The notes under the pieces were generated by a model that worked only from the letters and a program-made list of their open reading frames with translations, was not told the origin of the DNA and did no database searches. This document shows, piece after piece, positions 37,204-49,107 of a DNA stretch of 64,000 nucleotides. The stretch lies in NCBI RefSeq assembly GCF_019320115.1, contig NC_089581.1:15463100-15527099 (forward strand), given 5' to 3'. Within the stretch, counting starts at the first letter, position 1, and each line of letters begins with the position of its first letter. The stretch is from Miscanthus floridulus (taxonomy: Eukaryota; Streptophyta; Magnoliopsida; Poales; Poaceae). Position numbers and translations under genes: made by a program.

Positions 37204-40200
37204 CCACCCTGATTATGTTCCAAACCCCGGGTAGTACCCGCTTGTCGTCGACCCGATCGTCGGCAACACCCGACTTACCAAAGTGCTCATGGACGGGGGG
37301 AGCGGCCTCAACATCCTCTACGTCAACACTCTAGAGCTCCTGGAGCTCGACCAATCGCGGCTCCGAGGTGGTTCCGCGCCCTTCCACGGCATCGTGCCAG
37401 GAAGGCGCACGCGACCCCTCGGGCGCATCGACTTACCCGTCTGCTTCGGCACTCCCTCCAACTACCGCAAGGAGGTCCTCACCTTCGAGGTAGGTTGAAT
37501 TCAAGGGGGCTTACCACGCCATCTTGGGGCGCCCGTGCTACGCCAAGTTCATGGCGATCCCCAATTACACCTACCTCAAGCTCAAGATGCCAGGCCCCAA
37601 CTGGCGTCATCACCGTCGAAGTCCACGTACGAACATGCATACGACTGCGACGTCGAGTGCATCGAGTACGCCGAGGCCATCGCGGAGGCCGAGGCCCTCA
37701 TCGCCGATCTCGACCAGCTTGCTAACGAGGTTCCCGACGCCAAGCGGCGCGTCGGGACCTTCGAGCCCGCGGAGGACGTCAAGCTCGTCCCCGTCGATCC
37801 CACCGTCCCCGACGGCCGGGGACTGAAGGTCAGCGCCACCCTCGACAGCAAATAGGAGGCCGTGCTCAGTCGACTTTCTCCGTGCGAACATCGATATGTT
37901 CGCATGGAGCCCCTCGGACATGCCGGGCATACCAAGGGAGGTCGCCGAGCACGCCTTAGATATCCGGGCGGGCTCCAGACCGGCCAGACAGCGCCTGCAG
38001 CCGGTTTGACGAGGAGAAGCGCAGGGCTATCGGCGAAGAAGTGCAGAAGCTCGTAGCAGCCGGGTTCATCAAGGAAGTATTCCATCCAGAGTGGTTGGCT
38101 AACCCCGTATTAGTCAGGAAGAAAAGTGGCAAGTGGAGGATGTGCGTGGACTACACTGGTCTAAATAAAGCGTGCCCGAAGGTCCCGTTCCCACTACCAC
38201 GGATTGACCAAATCGTCGACTCCACTGCGGGATGCGAAACCCTCTCCTTCCTCGATGCGTATTCCGGTTATCACCAAATCAAGATGAAAGAGTCCGACCA
38301 GCTCGCGACTTCTTTCATCACTCCATTCGGCATGTACTGCTACGTAACCATGCCGTTTGGCCTCAGAAACGCAGGGGCTACTTACCAGCGGTGCATGATC
38401 CAAGTCTTTGGCGAACACATCGGGCGAACCATCGAGGCCTACGTGGATGACATCGTAGTCAAGTCCAGGAAGGCCGGTGATCTCGTCGGTGACTTGGAGA
38501 CTGCCTTCACATGTCTCAGAGAGAAGGGCATCAAGCTCAACCCCGAGAAGTGCGTCTTCGGGGTTCCCCGAGGCATGCTCTTGGGATTCATAGTCTCGGA
38601 ACGTGGAATCGAGGCCAACCCGGAGAAGGTCTCGGCCGTGACCAACATGGGCCCGATCCGAGACCTCAAAGGGGTGCAGAGGGTCATGGGATGCCTCGCA
38701 GGCCCTAAGCCGCTTCATCTCGCGCCTCGGCGAAAAAGGCCTGCCCCTGTACCGCCTCTTGAGAAAGTCCGAGCGCTTTTCTTGGACCACCGAGGCCGAG
38801 GAAGCCCTCGCCAGGCTCAAGGCACTGCTCACCAACCCCCCCGTCCTAGTTCCGTCCGCCGAAGGCGAGCACCTCTTACTCTACGTCGCCGCGACAACCC
38901 AAGTGGCCAGCGCGGCCGTAGTAGTCGAGAGGCAGGAGAAGGGACATGCTCTACCCGTCCAGCGACCTGTCTACTTCATCAGCGAGGTGCTCTCCGAGAC
39001 TAAGACGCGTTACCCCCACATCCAGAAGCTGGTTTACACCGTAGTCTTGGCTCGACGCAAGCTGCGTCACTACTTTGAGTCCCACCCGGTGACTGTGGTG
39101 TCGTCTTTTCCTCTGGGGGAGATAATCCAAAACCGGGAGGCCTCGGGTAGAATAGCCAAGTGGGCTGTTGAACTCATGGGGGAAACCTTGTCTTTCGCGC
39201 CTCGGAAAGCGATCAAATCACAGGTCCTGGCCGACTTTGTAGCCGAGTGGATCGACACACAGCTGCCACCCGTTCAAATCCAATCAGAATGCTGGACCAT
39301 GTACTTCGACGGGTCTCTGACTGAAGACTGGGGCTGGCGCGGGCCTGCTCCTGGTCTCGCCCCTTGGAGTACACATGCGCTACATGATCCGGCTTCACTT
39401 CGCCGCCTCCAACAATGTGGCCGAATACGAGGCCCTCGTCAACGGCTTACAAATCGCCATCGAGCTTGGAGTGCGGCGTCTCGAAGTACGGGGTGATTCG
39501 CAGCTCGTCGTCGATCAGGTGATGAAAGAGTCAAGCTGCCATGACCCCAAAATGAAGGCGTACTGCACGATAATACGTCGCCTGGAGGACAAGTTCGACG
39601 GCCTCGAACTCAACCACGTCGCTCGAAAGTTCAACGAGGCCACAGACGAACTAGCAAAGATGGCGTCGGCACGGACCCCGGTTCCCCCGAACGTCTTCGC
39701 CAGAGACCTCCACAAGCCATCCGTCGACTACGCCTCGGACAATAGAAGAAGGCCCATCGACCGAGCCCACCGCAGGGCTCGAGGCCCCCTCTACCATCGA
39801 GACCTCGCCAGCCAAGCCCGAGGCCATGGCGATTGACGCAGAGCCTCCCAAGGCCGACCAAGAAACGGACTGGCGAGTCCCCTTCCTTGATCGCCTCGTT
39901 CGGGGAGAGCTTCCTGCTGACAGAACCAAAGCCCGGCGGCTCGCGCGGCGCGCCAAGACTTACGTCCTCTGCGACGGCGAGTTGTATAGGCGTAGCCCAT
40001 CCGGTATTCTCCAACGATGCATCACCACCGAGGCTGGCCAATCCTTACTTTGGGACTTGCACGCGGGAGTCTGCAGGGCACCACGCGGCGCCTCGGGCGC
40101 TCGTGGGTAACGCCTTCCGCCAAGGTTTTTATTGGCCGACGGCGGTGGCCGACGCCACGAGGCTAGTACGCTCCTGCGAGGGATGCCAGTACTACGCTCG

Positions 40201-41107
40201 ACAGACGCACCTCCCGGCCCAAGCCCTCCAAACCATCCCCATCACATGGCCATTCGCTGTATGGGGGCTGGACATGGTTGGGCCTCTGCAAAAGGCACCC
40301 GGGGGCTATACCCATCTGCTGGTAGCTATCGACAAATTCTCCAAATGGATCGAGGCTCGTCCGATCGCTCAAATCAAATCCGAGCAAGCGGTGCTGTTCT
40401 TTACGGATATCATCCACAGGTTCGGGGTTCCTAACACCATCATCACTGACAATGGGACACAATTCACCGGTCGCAAGTTCCTAACGTTCTGCGACGACCA
40501 CCACATCCGGGTGGCCTGGTCGGCCGTAGGACACCCAAGGACGAATGGCCAAGTAGAGCGTGCCAACGGCATGATCCTACAAGGCCTTAAGCCAAGGATA
40601 TTCAACCAGTTGAAGAAGTTTGGCAAGAAATGGCTTGCCGAACTCCCGTCAGTCATCTGGAGCCTAAGAAATACCCCGAGCCGAGCCACGGGATTCACAC
40701 CGTTCTTCCTGGTCTATGGAGCCGAGGCCATCCTCCCCACTGACTTAGAATACGGTTCCCCGAGGCTACAGGCGTACAGCGAGCAAAGCAACCGCACCGC
40801 CCGCGAAGACGCCCTCGACCAACTGGAGGAAGCCCGAGACGTCGCGCTGCTACACTCGGCCAGGTACCAGCAAGCCCTACGACGCTACCAAGCCCGGCGC
40901 GTCCGAAGCCGAGACCTGAAGGTGGGCGACCTGGTGCTGAGACTGAGGCAGAGCAACAAGGGCCGCCACAAGCTGACCCCACCCTGGGAAGGGCCGTACA
41001 TCGTCGCTCAAGTGCTGAAGCCCGGGACCTACAAGTTAGCCAACGAGAAGGGCGAAATCTTCACCAACGCTTGGAACATAGAACAGCTACGTCGTTTCTA
41101 CCCTTAA
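37204..41107 (+). pseudogene. Element D pol: protease, RT, two RNases H, integrase; frameshifted
   Basis: Protease with M-D-G-G-S at about 37290, reverse transcriptase about 38041-38650 with Y-V-D-D near 38442, first RNase H about 38760-39250, archaeal-type RNase H about 39300-39680 (F-D-G-S near 39307), integrase zinc finger near 40060-40190 and D-D-E core (G-L-D-M near 40268, I-T-D-N near 40442, V-E-R-A near 40555), ending at TAA 41105. All catalytic motifs that I can see are intact. The frame changes at extra bases at 37492, 37602, about 37619, 37868, 37999, 38700, 39322, 39744 and 40075; TAG codons are at 37232 and 37853. The many one-base breaks in a young element are unusual (see findings). 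Confidence 0.88.
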
Positions 41108-41848
41108 AATTCCAAACGTTGTTTACATTGTTTCTCGAAATGCAATAAAGAAGCGTTCTTAGTTGTTATAATTTTTCGAGAAACCCCCCTTATAGACAAG
41201 CCGATTGTATAGAACCCAAGGACCGTACGATCGTCTCAAAGGTGAAAAGGCCGGCTGAGCCGTGAGAACGGCCTACGCCTCCGGGCTACGGCAACTCCCT
41301 CACCACCTTTTCACCCAAAGGACAGCGTAGGCTCCGAGGAAGTTCTGTACAAAGAGCTTGTCTATCAATAGGGGCTAAACGTCACAATAACGCTATAAGG
41401 GAGACTCGGCTCTGCCTCTGCAAAGCCGGGCCTCCCTCGGGGGCTAGAAAGGGGGAACCCCCTAAGTCCCGAACACCATTCGTTAATGGTCTTTCAAAAA
41501 ATTTCTACGCCAAACTCTCTCGGGCTCCGACGGGACCTTCACAAGAAACCCAAAGACCAAAAGTTTGTCTGGAGGCCAAAGGGCCGGTCGAGACGTGAGA
41601 ACAGGCCTACGCCTCTGGGCTACGGCAGCTCCCTCACCACCCTTCGCCGAAGGACGGCTTAGGTCCCGAGGGTTTTCTTTGCGGGTTCCCAAGATCGAGA
41701 CAGAGGGCACAGGCTCGGAAGTAGAACAGAAAACGATTAAAAGACGCACGTACGCGAATACTTTACAGGCCTCGACGGCCACAAATACGTCACGATACGG
41801 CAACTAACTCAATCCGGTTACATGGCCCCTTTTGGCCCAGGTCAAAGC
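41108..41848 (+). repeat. Element D post-pol spacer with two imperfect repeats
   Basis: No gene seen. Blocks at about 41220-41345 and 41555-41675 repeat the same order (GTGAGAAC, CCTACGCCTC, GGGCTACGGCA, CTCCCTCACCACC). CTCGGGGGCT occurs at 41436-41445. AATAAAG at 41144 may be a poly(A) signal (weak). Confidence 0.6.
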
Positions 41849-44800
41849 TCAAGGATCGGCGGCTGGCGCGGGAGGGACCACCTCTTCTTCAAACAGACGG
41901 GCCAGCGCTGTGCCAGGTGCCTCGGCCGCCTCCAACAGCTTCATAACCTCCGCATCCGCCTCCTCGTCATCTTCTGGCAACACGTAGCCGTCGCTAACAG
42001 CCTCGAGGTTGATGGCGTAGTGCGAGGAGACGACGGCCAGGGCGCGCTTGACACCCGTGTGCAACGCCCCTCGGAGTCTCTCGCGGACGTGGCCGCTCAA
42101 CGCAATCAGGCGGCTCCCAAGGGAGCTAGCTGATTGGACCTCCTCGACGTCCAGGGCCTCGCAGGCGGTCCGGACAGCGCTGCGCAGCGCCTCGTGCTCC
42201 CGGACCTCGACATCCAGCGCTGCTTGCGCTGCGACGGAGGCCTCAGCCGCCTGGGAGGCCCCTTTCTCCAGATCTACGTCGCAACGAGGAGTCAGGAGCC
42301 AAACGCGAACCAGAACAAATGGACAAGGAACACGGTTCGAGCGGAACTTACCCTCGGCCTTGTTCTTCCAGGCTAAGACCTCGACCCGAGAGGCCTCGGC
42401 CGCCTTGGTAGCCTCTGCCAGGGCGACTTTTGTCGCCTGATGCTCACTCTGCTCCGCACCCAGCTGCCCGGCTGTGGCCTTCGCTAGAGGCCGTCGCTTC
42501 TTGGGCCCGAAGCCTGAAGGAGTCTCGCTCCTCCTCCAGTTCCTTGATCTTGGCCACCAGAGGGGCGGACTGCTCCTTAGCCGTGGCCAACTCGGCCTGA
42601 ATGTCAGCACAACGAAGGCGGAGGTCCTCCACTTCCGCACTCCGCGCCGACAATAGTCCCTGGGCATCAGCAAGCAGGCCCTTTTGGCGCCGGAGCTGGT
42701 CCCAGATATCCCTCTCATTTCGCAGGAACACCGATTTCCCAAGGGATCGGGTCTCGAGCTCCTAAGGAGGCAAAACAAAAAACGCACGTCAAACACCGCG
42801 AGGGGGCTCGGAGAGAAAACAACGCGGCACGAGAGAGGAAAGTACTTACCCGCGTGACACCGGGCAAGTCCTGACCCATAATAGTCATCGCTGTCTGCAG
42901 CGACCGCACTGCCAGTTGGCGGTACTGCTCGAGGGTGCTCCAATGCCCCCCCTCTGCGGTATCTTCAAGGGCAAACACGGGCTCCCCCTCGGGGTCAGCC
43001 CGGTTCCGCCAGAAAACACGCGGGAAGCTCCACCCACAAGGCTCGGGCCGTAGCCGGACAAGAGCCGAACTCCCCTCGGCGGGATCAGGGACTGGCTGCT
43101 CCGCGGTACTGGCCGCCTCGGCGTCCGCCGCCTCCTTCCCTCGGGAGGAATCATCAGACGAGATTGTCTGAACCAGGGGCGGCGCCAAAATTTGCCCCGT
43201 CTCCACCTCCATCGCCTCGGTCTCGACGGACCCGGGGGCTCTGGCCTCCGCCATCTCTACCTCGATGGCCCCGGCGTCCACCGCCCTGACGTCGGAGGTC
43301 TTGGGGGCTCCGGCCTCACCCTCAGTGGCCTCGGCAATAACAGACTGCCCCAGCCTCCTTCGCCCCAAGACGCACAACATCGCGAGGCATGGGCTCCTCC
43401 TCCTCCACTCGCTCCGCGGCCGCCTCGGCCCCCTTTTCCTGGGCAGCCGCCTCCTCCGAAACGGCCTCGCCCGACGCCACGCCGCGTCGCACGCCAGCCT
43501 GCGCCTCCGCTGCCTGATGGGCGGAGGAGCTAACGTTCACCTTGAGCGCCTTACGGGGCGCCAAGGGAGGATCTTCCACCAGAAGCAGTCTGGCTGGAAG
43601 AAAAGACACTCCCAAGGTCAGCATGCAACCAAGGGGCAAACAAGAAGTACTACGGACTCCACCAGAGAAGACGCTTACCGCGAACAGGGGATGCAGCCGC
43701 TTCGACACCGCCTGCCTCCTCTGCAACGGCGGCGGTGGTGGCAGCAGCGCGGCCTCGGTGCCCACCAGTGCCAGCTGGCCTCCGTCGGACCCCGGCACCT
43801 CCTCGACCCTTCGCGGAGATAATGGGGTCGCCCCCACCGTCACCCGCTCCACCTCCACCGTCGAACCCATCGGGCTGACGGCACGCTCCTCCGACACCCG
43901 CGCCTCGGGTGTGTCGGCCTCGGCCCCGGGACGGGCCGCCACTGGCCCCGGGACACCTCCTCCTCCTAGGGGCGTCAGGCTCCTTGCCGGCGCCCCGGGA
44001 ACCATCTCCCTGATGTCAGGGAGGTGTTCCAGGCAGGCCGTCCCCACCTCGCGCCCGCCGCCGTCGCTCGAAGAATCCGACACCGATGACGAGGGGGACG
44101 GCTCCAAAGGGAGACCGTCGAGCCTCTGGCGCCGGCGACGGGCGTCCAGCTTTTCGCGCGCGAGGATCTTCTTCGTGCGCTTCGCCACCTCGGCATCCTT
44201 CTTCTTCTTCTCCTCCTCGGCACGCGCCCTGTTCACGGATCGCCGCCGGGCGTCCTCGGGAACGGGCGGCGGGGAGCCTCGCACGTCTCTTATCCCCTGC
44301 GAGAACGACGAAGTAAGACAACAGACAAAAAAGGCGAAAAACAAGAAGGCCGCGAAAGCCTCGACAACACCCAACTTACCAGCGAGACATACCCCCGCGA
44401 CGGGCGCATCGGGAACGGCATCAAATCGTCGATCTTCGGCTTCCCGTCCACCGCTTCTCTCACCCGACGCAGGGTCTCGTCGTCGGTAAGGGCGAAGGCG
44501 GACATCTTGACACCGACGATCGAATCGCCCGGGGTCATCTCGAACAGCCGCCGCCGCCGGGCCATCAGCGGCAACACCCTCCGGCGGTGAAAAGCCGCCA
44601 CGACCACGGCCGCCGAAAGGCCGTGGTCACGCAGCTTCCCCAAGGCCCTCAAGAGCGGTTCCAGCCTAGGCTGATCGACCTTGATGACGCCGTACCCCCA
44701 CTTCTCTGGTTGACTCTCTACAACCCGCCCGGTATAAGGGGGAAGTCCTCCGCCGTCGTTGCGGAGGTAGAACCAGCCGTCATACCAACGACGGTTGGAC

Positions 44801-45297
44801 GTTGACAGCTGGGCCGGGATGTAGAGGGACTGCCGATCTTGGCGCACGTGAAGGGTGCAGCCGCCGGCCCTCTGCGCCTTCCGAGCCCCCCTCGTTCCCC
44901 CCGGCTTGGTGGTGAACGTCGCTCGGAACAAGTGGAGCCACAACTCCCAGTGGGGAGCGATCCCCAGGTACCCCTCACAGACGGCGACAAAGATGGCCGC
45001 CTGCGCGATGGAGTTGGGGCTGAAATTGTGCAGCTCCACGCCATAGTAATGCGGGAGCGCCCGCATGAAGTTGTCCACCGGCGACCCGAAGCCTCGCTCG
45101 TGGAAGACGACGAAGCTCACCACATAGCCGTCGCGCGGCCTCGGCTCCGACTCGTTCCCCGGAACAATCCACTCCGGCTCGTCGGGGTCGGTAATCGGGC
45201 GAAGAAGACCGGCCTCCACGAGCGACTGCAGCTTCTCCTCGGTGACGTCGGACCGCTCCCAGGGAGCCGCCGGGAGGATGACGGGACCACCAGCCAT
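41849..45297 (-). pseudogene. Antisense spliced gene of element D (putative gypsy-type transposon domain)
   Basis: Start ATG at 45297 on the minus strand. Exon 1 (45297-44380, 306 codons) has the region F-V-V-F-H-E-R-G-F-G...Y-Y-G-V-E-L-H-N...H-W-E-L-W-L-H-L-F that I recognise as the Pfam 'putative gypsy type transposon' family (Transposase_28), assigned from memory. Exon 2 (44296-43679) is charged, basic then acidic. Exon 3 (43593-42850) is Ala/Glu-rich. Exon 4 (42761-42352) is a coiled coil. Exon 5 (42273-41849) ends at the stop. Four introns of 83, 85, 88 and 78 nt all have GTAAGT or GTAAGC donors and AG acceptors. The frame is broken near 43346, near 42485 and at the exon 2/3 junction. 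A TATA-like box lies upstream at 45463-45469. Function unknown; antisense genes of this kind are known as extra ORFs in Tat elements. The C-terminus recurs in element E. Confidence 0.75.
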
Positions 45298-45462
45298 TGC
45301 GCGGCGGAGGACGCTGCGACGACGGTAATCTCTCTCCCTCTCTCTTTCGGTCTCTCGCCCTCGCCCTTCTCTTCCCCGGCGCTCTATGCTCTCAGCAACG
45401 GCACGGAGGCAGCAAAGGCAAACGCGGAAAAGGTAAGGAGGAAGAGGGCGAGGCTGTTTGCG

Positions 45463-45469
45463 TATTTAT
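45463..45469 (-). promoter_or_regulatory. TATA-like box of the antisense gene
   Basis: CATAAATACG on the minus strand, about 165 bp upstream of the antisense ATG, in a CT-rich leader context (45330-45400). It supports independent transcription against the pol direction (inference). Confidence 0.5.
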
Positions 45470-45761
45470 GCAGGGACGAGACGAAACCACCGGGCGACGA
45501 AATCGGGGAAGTTTCCCGCAGAAAATCCGCTGCGGTTACCCAGATCCGATCTTACCGCCCACGCGCCCACTCCCTCATTAATTGCGGGTGCAGTTATGTC
45601 CCGTCGGCTGAAGCCACGTCGCGTCCAACCGCAGTAACAACAGGCGCCGTTTCACCTCCCCGAAAAAGCCGCCTCAAAAGGCGCGCCTGACGTTATTAGC
45701 CGTTGGGAGAGGGATAGCCCCCACCCGATTCCTTTCAGGCAAAGGAACTGGGCACCGAGCC

Positions 45762-47300
45762 CGTTACGGTCCAGGGGTTCGAAGGCTGGGCCCCCAGGGG
45801 TTTCGACAGCCGCCCCAGGGCAACAGAGTCAGGGGCGACTACGGGCGAGCCTATACGAGGCCAAGGCCCAAGCAAGCGAAACGCTTGGGACGCCCTGTGT
45901 CGTGTCCGAGACCGGTAGGGAGGTCTCCGAATGGGATCCCACCGTAGGGAGGCACCGAGCCACCGAGGCCCAGCGAACGGCCTCGGCACCCACTAGAGAA
46001 ACCCTCCGGTACTCTTGGAGCGCGTCTCCGGACCGCTAGCCGACCCCCAGCGAACGGGGTACGGGCCTCCACTCGGACTTACCCGATAACAGCTCACCGG
46101 AAATGCCGTTGCTCGCGCCCACCGAGGGTAGCATGGCATCTTCCACCCCTCCTTCCGAGCGAAAAGGAAGCGCGAGGGTCGAATAAAAAGTCAGGAGAAT
46201 CCCTGACGGCCCTCCTGCTCCGCGCAGAGGCTAAGGGACTCTTTCTGCAGAACATTGCCGAGGCCCAGCGACTTGGGCTCGCACACGAGGGGGCTCGGCA
46301 AAACAAACCCTCCTTCCGAGCGAAAAGGAAGCGCGAGGGTCGTTCAAAAAGCCGGAAGAACTCCTGACGGCCCTCTTGCTCCGTGCAGAGGCTAGGGAGC
46401 TCCTTCTGCAAAAGACGCCGAGACCCCGCGACCTAGGCTCGCACCCGAGGGGGGCTCGGCGGACAGACCCTCACGCGCGAGGGGCGAACAAAAGCCAGGG
46501 GACCTCTGACCGCTCTCTCGCTCCGTGCGGGAGACTCGGGGGCTCCTCCTGCAACTTTGCCGAGACCCAGCGGCTCAGGCTCGCACACGAGTGGGCTCGG
46601 CAAACAGCCCCCCGTCCGAGCGAAAAGGACGTGCGGGAGACGGACAAAAAAGTCGGGAGGACCCCTGACCGCCCTCCCGCTCCGTGCGGAGGCTCGGGGG
46701 CTCCTCCTGCACCCAAGATAAAGACAAAGCGACCCAAGCCCGTTACGGTCCAGGGGTTCGAAGGCTGGGCCCCCAGGGGTTTCGACAGCCGCCCCAGGGC
46801 AACAGAGTCAGGGGCGACTACGGGCGAGCCTATACGAGGCCAAGGCCCAAGCAAGCGAAACGCTTGGGACGCCCTGTGTCGTGTCCGAGACCGGTAGGGA
46901 GGTCTCCGAATGGGATCCCACCGTAGGGAGGCACCGAGCCACCGAGGCCCAGCGAACGGCCTCGGCACCCACTAGAGAAACCCTCCGGTACTCTTGGAGC
47001 GCGTCTCCGGACCGCTAGCCGACCCCCAGCGAACGGGGTACGGGCCTCCACTCAGGACTTACCCGATAACAGCTCACCGGAAATGCCGTTGCTCGCGCCC
47101 ACCGAGGGTAGCATGGCATCTTCCACCCCTCCTTCCGAGCGAAAAGGAAGCGCGAGGGTCGAATAAAAAGATCAGGAGAATCCCTGACGGCCCTCCTGCT
47201 CCGCGCAGAGGCTAAGGGACTCTTTCTGCAGAACATTGCCGAGGCCCAGCGACTTGGGCTCGCACACGAGGGAGCTCGGCAAAACAAACCCTCCTTCCGA
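45762..47300 (+). repeat. Direct duplication of about 0.55 kb with 979-bp offset in element D 3' UTR
   Basis: 45762-46310 is almost identical to 46741-47290. The few differences include one extra A at 47054 (CTCGG versus CTCAGG) and one near 47171. Short frames of 60-170 codons inside come out identical in both copies and are shadows of the duplication. Confidence 0.9.
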
Positions 47301-47475
47301 GCGAAAGGAAGTACGAGGGTCGTACAAAAAGCCGGGGGAACCCCTGACGGCCTTCTCGCTCCAGGTGGAGGCTAAGGGGCTCTTTCCGCAACATCGTCGA
47401 GGCCCCGCGATCCGAACTCGCACCCACGGGCCCGGCGAACACGATGAAAACGCCTCGCTCGAAAGAGAAAAAAGC
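46146..47475 (+). repeat. Tandem ~140-160 bp units in the 3' UTR of element D
   Basis: Units start near 46146, 46309, 46469 and 46610, with more at 47127 and 47290 after the large duplication. Each has CCTTCCGAGCGAAAAGGA or a decayed form, then CTGAC(G/C)GCC, a short hairpin around TGCTCCG.GCAG, a purine block (GAGGCTCGGGGGCTC or a variant), and GGGCTCGGC at the end. Confidence 0.85.
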
Positions 47476-47614
47476 CCCTGAAGAAGTGAAATCACTCCTC
47501 CAGGGCCTCGGGGGCTACACCCGGCGGGTGCGCTCGCGCGCACCCACCGAAACCTCGAAAACAAAACACCATCCCGACAGGAACTATCAAGAGCCAATTC
47601 TCGTCAGAACCTCA

Positions 47615-47636
47615 GGGGGAGTGCCTCCACTCCCCC
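47615..47636 (+). other. Hairpin next to the element D polypurine tract
   Basis: GGGGGAGTG, loop CCTC, CACTCCCCC: nine perfect base pairs, ending about five bases before the purine tract. Confidence 0.75.
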
Positions 47637-47653
47637 CAAGGCTCGGGGGCTAC
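47637..47653 (+). other. Element D polypurine tract
   Basis: CAAGGCTCGGGGGCTAC directly precedes the 3' LTR start TGTCGG at 47654. Its core CTCGGGGGCT (47642-47651) is the decamer that recurs elsewhere in D and E. Confidence 0.75.
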
Positions 47654-49102
47654 TGTCGGATACCGTGAGGAGGGGTACCCTAAGCAAGATCCAACAAACT
47701 GCTTAGACCCTAAAACGAGGTCCAATAAGGCAGACGAGGTCCCAGCCAAAAAATCTCCGACTTCGCCCAAGGCCCCCTCGCCTGAGGCCCCTTCGCCCGA
47801 GGCCTCCTCGCCGAGGCCTCAGAAGAAATACCGATTCTCCGATTCGCCCGAGGCCTCCTCGCCGAGGTCTGCGGTTCTCCGATTCGCGCGAGGCCGGCTC
47901 GCCACCAGCCCCGCGACCACCGCCTTGACTAGACTATTCCGGCTGGACATCACATCTAATCAAGGCGCTCAACCACCCCAACAACCACACGACGGCACAG
48001 TACAGCGAAGTGGCAGACCAGCACGTCAGCGCCCTGCCACCCACGACGGGATCGTGCAGGGGTTACCGGCTACTGTGCTGCCTAAACTCCTGCACCAAGG
48101 ACAAACGCGACGTGGGGAGTCAGAACTGGGTTCCTGTGACCTCGGGACCAGCGAACTGACCGAGTTCCGCCTCGCCCGAGACTCCCGGTAGGGCCCCGGG
48201 CGAGCTGGCCATGCTCCGCCTCAGTCCGAGGCTAGGCTCGTCCCGCAACCTCGTCGCCTCCGCCTCAAAGGTCGCTCTAGCAGGCTGTCGCATCCCATTA
48301 ATGCACCCGGCTGCACCCACTACGTAAGCCACGATCGGCAGGTACGCCGCGACAGGAGTGACGGGACAACGGTCAAATCGCCTTTTTACCATCCCTTACT
48401 GACAATATAGGGTACCGTATCCTGTAGACACACGTTCCGCACTGTTCCGCCTAAATCAACAACGACGATGACCGCCAAGACCCCGCATTACCGCCTGCAA
48501 AGGCCTCGGCACAGCAGGCCTCGGCACAGCGGGTCTCGGCCTCAGCGTGGTGGGTCTCGGCACAACTGACTACAGCAGCCCCCAGGTCTCGGCACTTCAC
48601 CAAGTCAACAAATGAACAGGAGCGCAGCATGTCGCCAGCCGGGAGACCATACCGACTAGACGCCGACGGGAACTCCCACGACGCCGCGCTGCTCCGGGAG
48701 CAGAATACGTCAGCAAATAGTAGCCTTCTCATGTACTTCTGGCTTCCTCCTTGTGGGTATAAAAGGAGGTAGCCGGTACCATTTCTAGGGGGAGAAGGGG
48801 AACAAGAAGACGAACACACCGATAGAACCACGCTTCCACGCTGCTTGGGAACAACGTCTCGAGCAGTCCGCACCACCCTCGCCGAGACCTGGGACTAGCT
48901 CCCTCTCTCACCTAGCTTGTAACCCCTACTGCGAGCACTCAGGTGCAAGGAATACAAGATCGATCTCTCAGACTGGACGTAGGGCCTCGATTGCCTGAAC
49001 CAGTATAAACCTTGTGTCTCTTTGCATCACCATCCGGGATTAGGGGCACGCAGCACAAATTCACTCATTGGTTGAGGGACCCCCGGTTCCAAAACACCGA
49101 CA
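47654..49102 (+). repeat. Element D 3' LTR
   Basis: 1,449 bp, nearly identical to 33175-34620. Relative to the 5' copy it has extra bases at 47783 (CCTGAGG for CCGAGG), 48223 (CTCAGTCC for CTCGTCC) and 48340 (GGCAGGT for GGCGGT), one extra T at about 47762, and one G less in a G run. All ~16 substitutions I counted are transitions. Confidence 0.95.
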
Positions 49103-49107
49103 AACAC

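Larger units (their letters stand above)
33175..49102 (+). mobile_element. Element D, Tat-type Gypsy with antisense gene, 15.9 kb
   Basis: TGTCGG...CCGACA ends with a perfect AACAC duplication (33170-33174 and 49103-49107) and inserted in the gag of element C. Contents: 5' LTR, primer site, gag, pol, a spliced antisense gene, a repeat-rich 3' UTR, polypurine tract and 3' LTR. It is strikingly GC-rich next to element C. The LTRs differ by about 16 substitutions and five or six short indels (by eye), so it is the youngest datable insertion here. Confidence 0.95.

Noticed and set aside
42934..44489. Long plus-strand frames (185 and 315 codons) over the antisense gene
   Set aside because: The minus strand has consistent splice signals and a recognisable domain; the plus-strand frames are Ser/Arg/Pro-rich mirrors of it.
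46146..46740. CRISPR-like regular repeats
   Set aside because: The units are 140-160 bp, diverged and contiguous, without short identical repeats and unique spacers; this is a plant tandem repeat.
45735..47668. Repeated frames of 60-173 codons in the 3' UTR of element D
   Set aside because: They come from the 979-bp offset duplication and the tandem units, and are identical because the DNA is.
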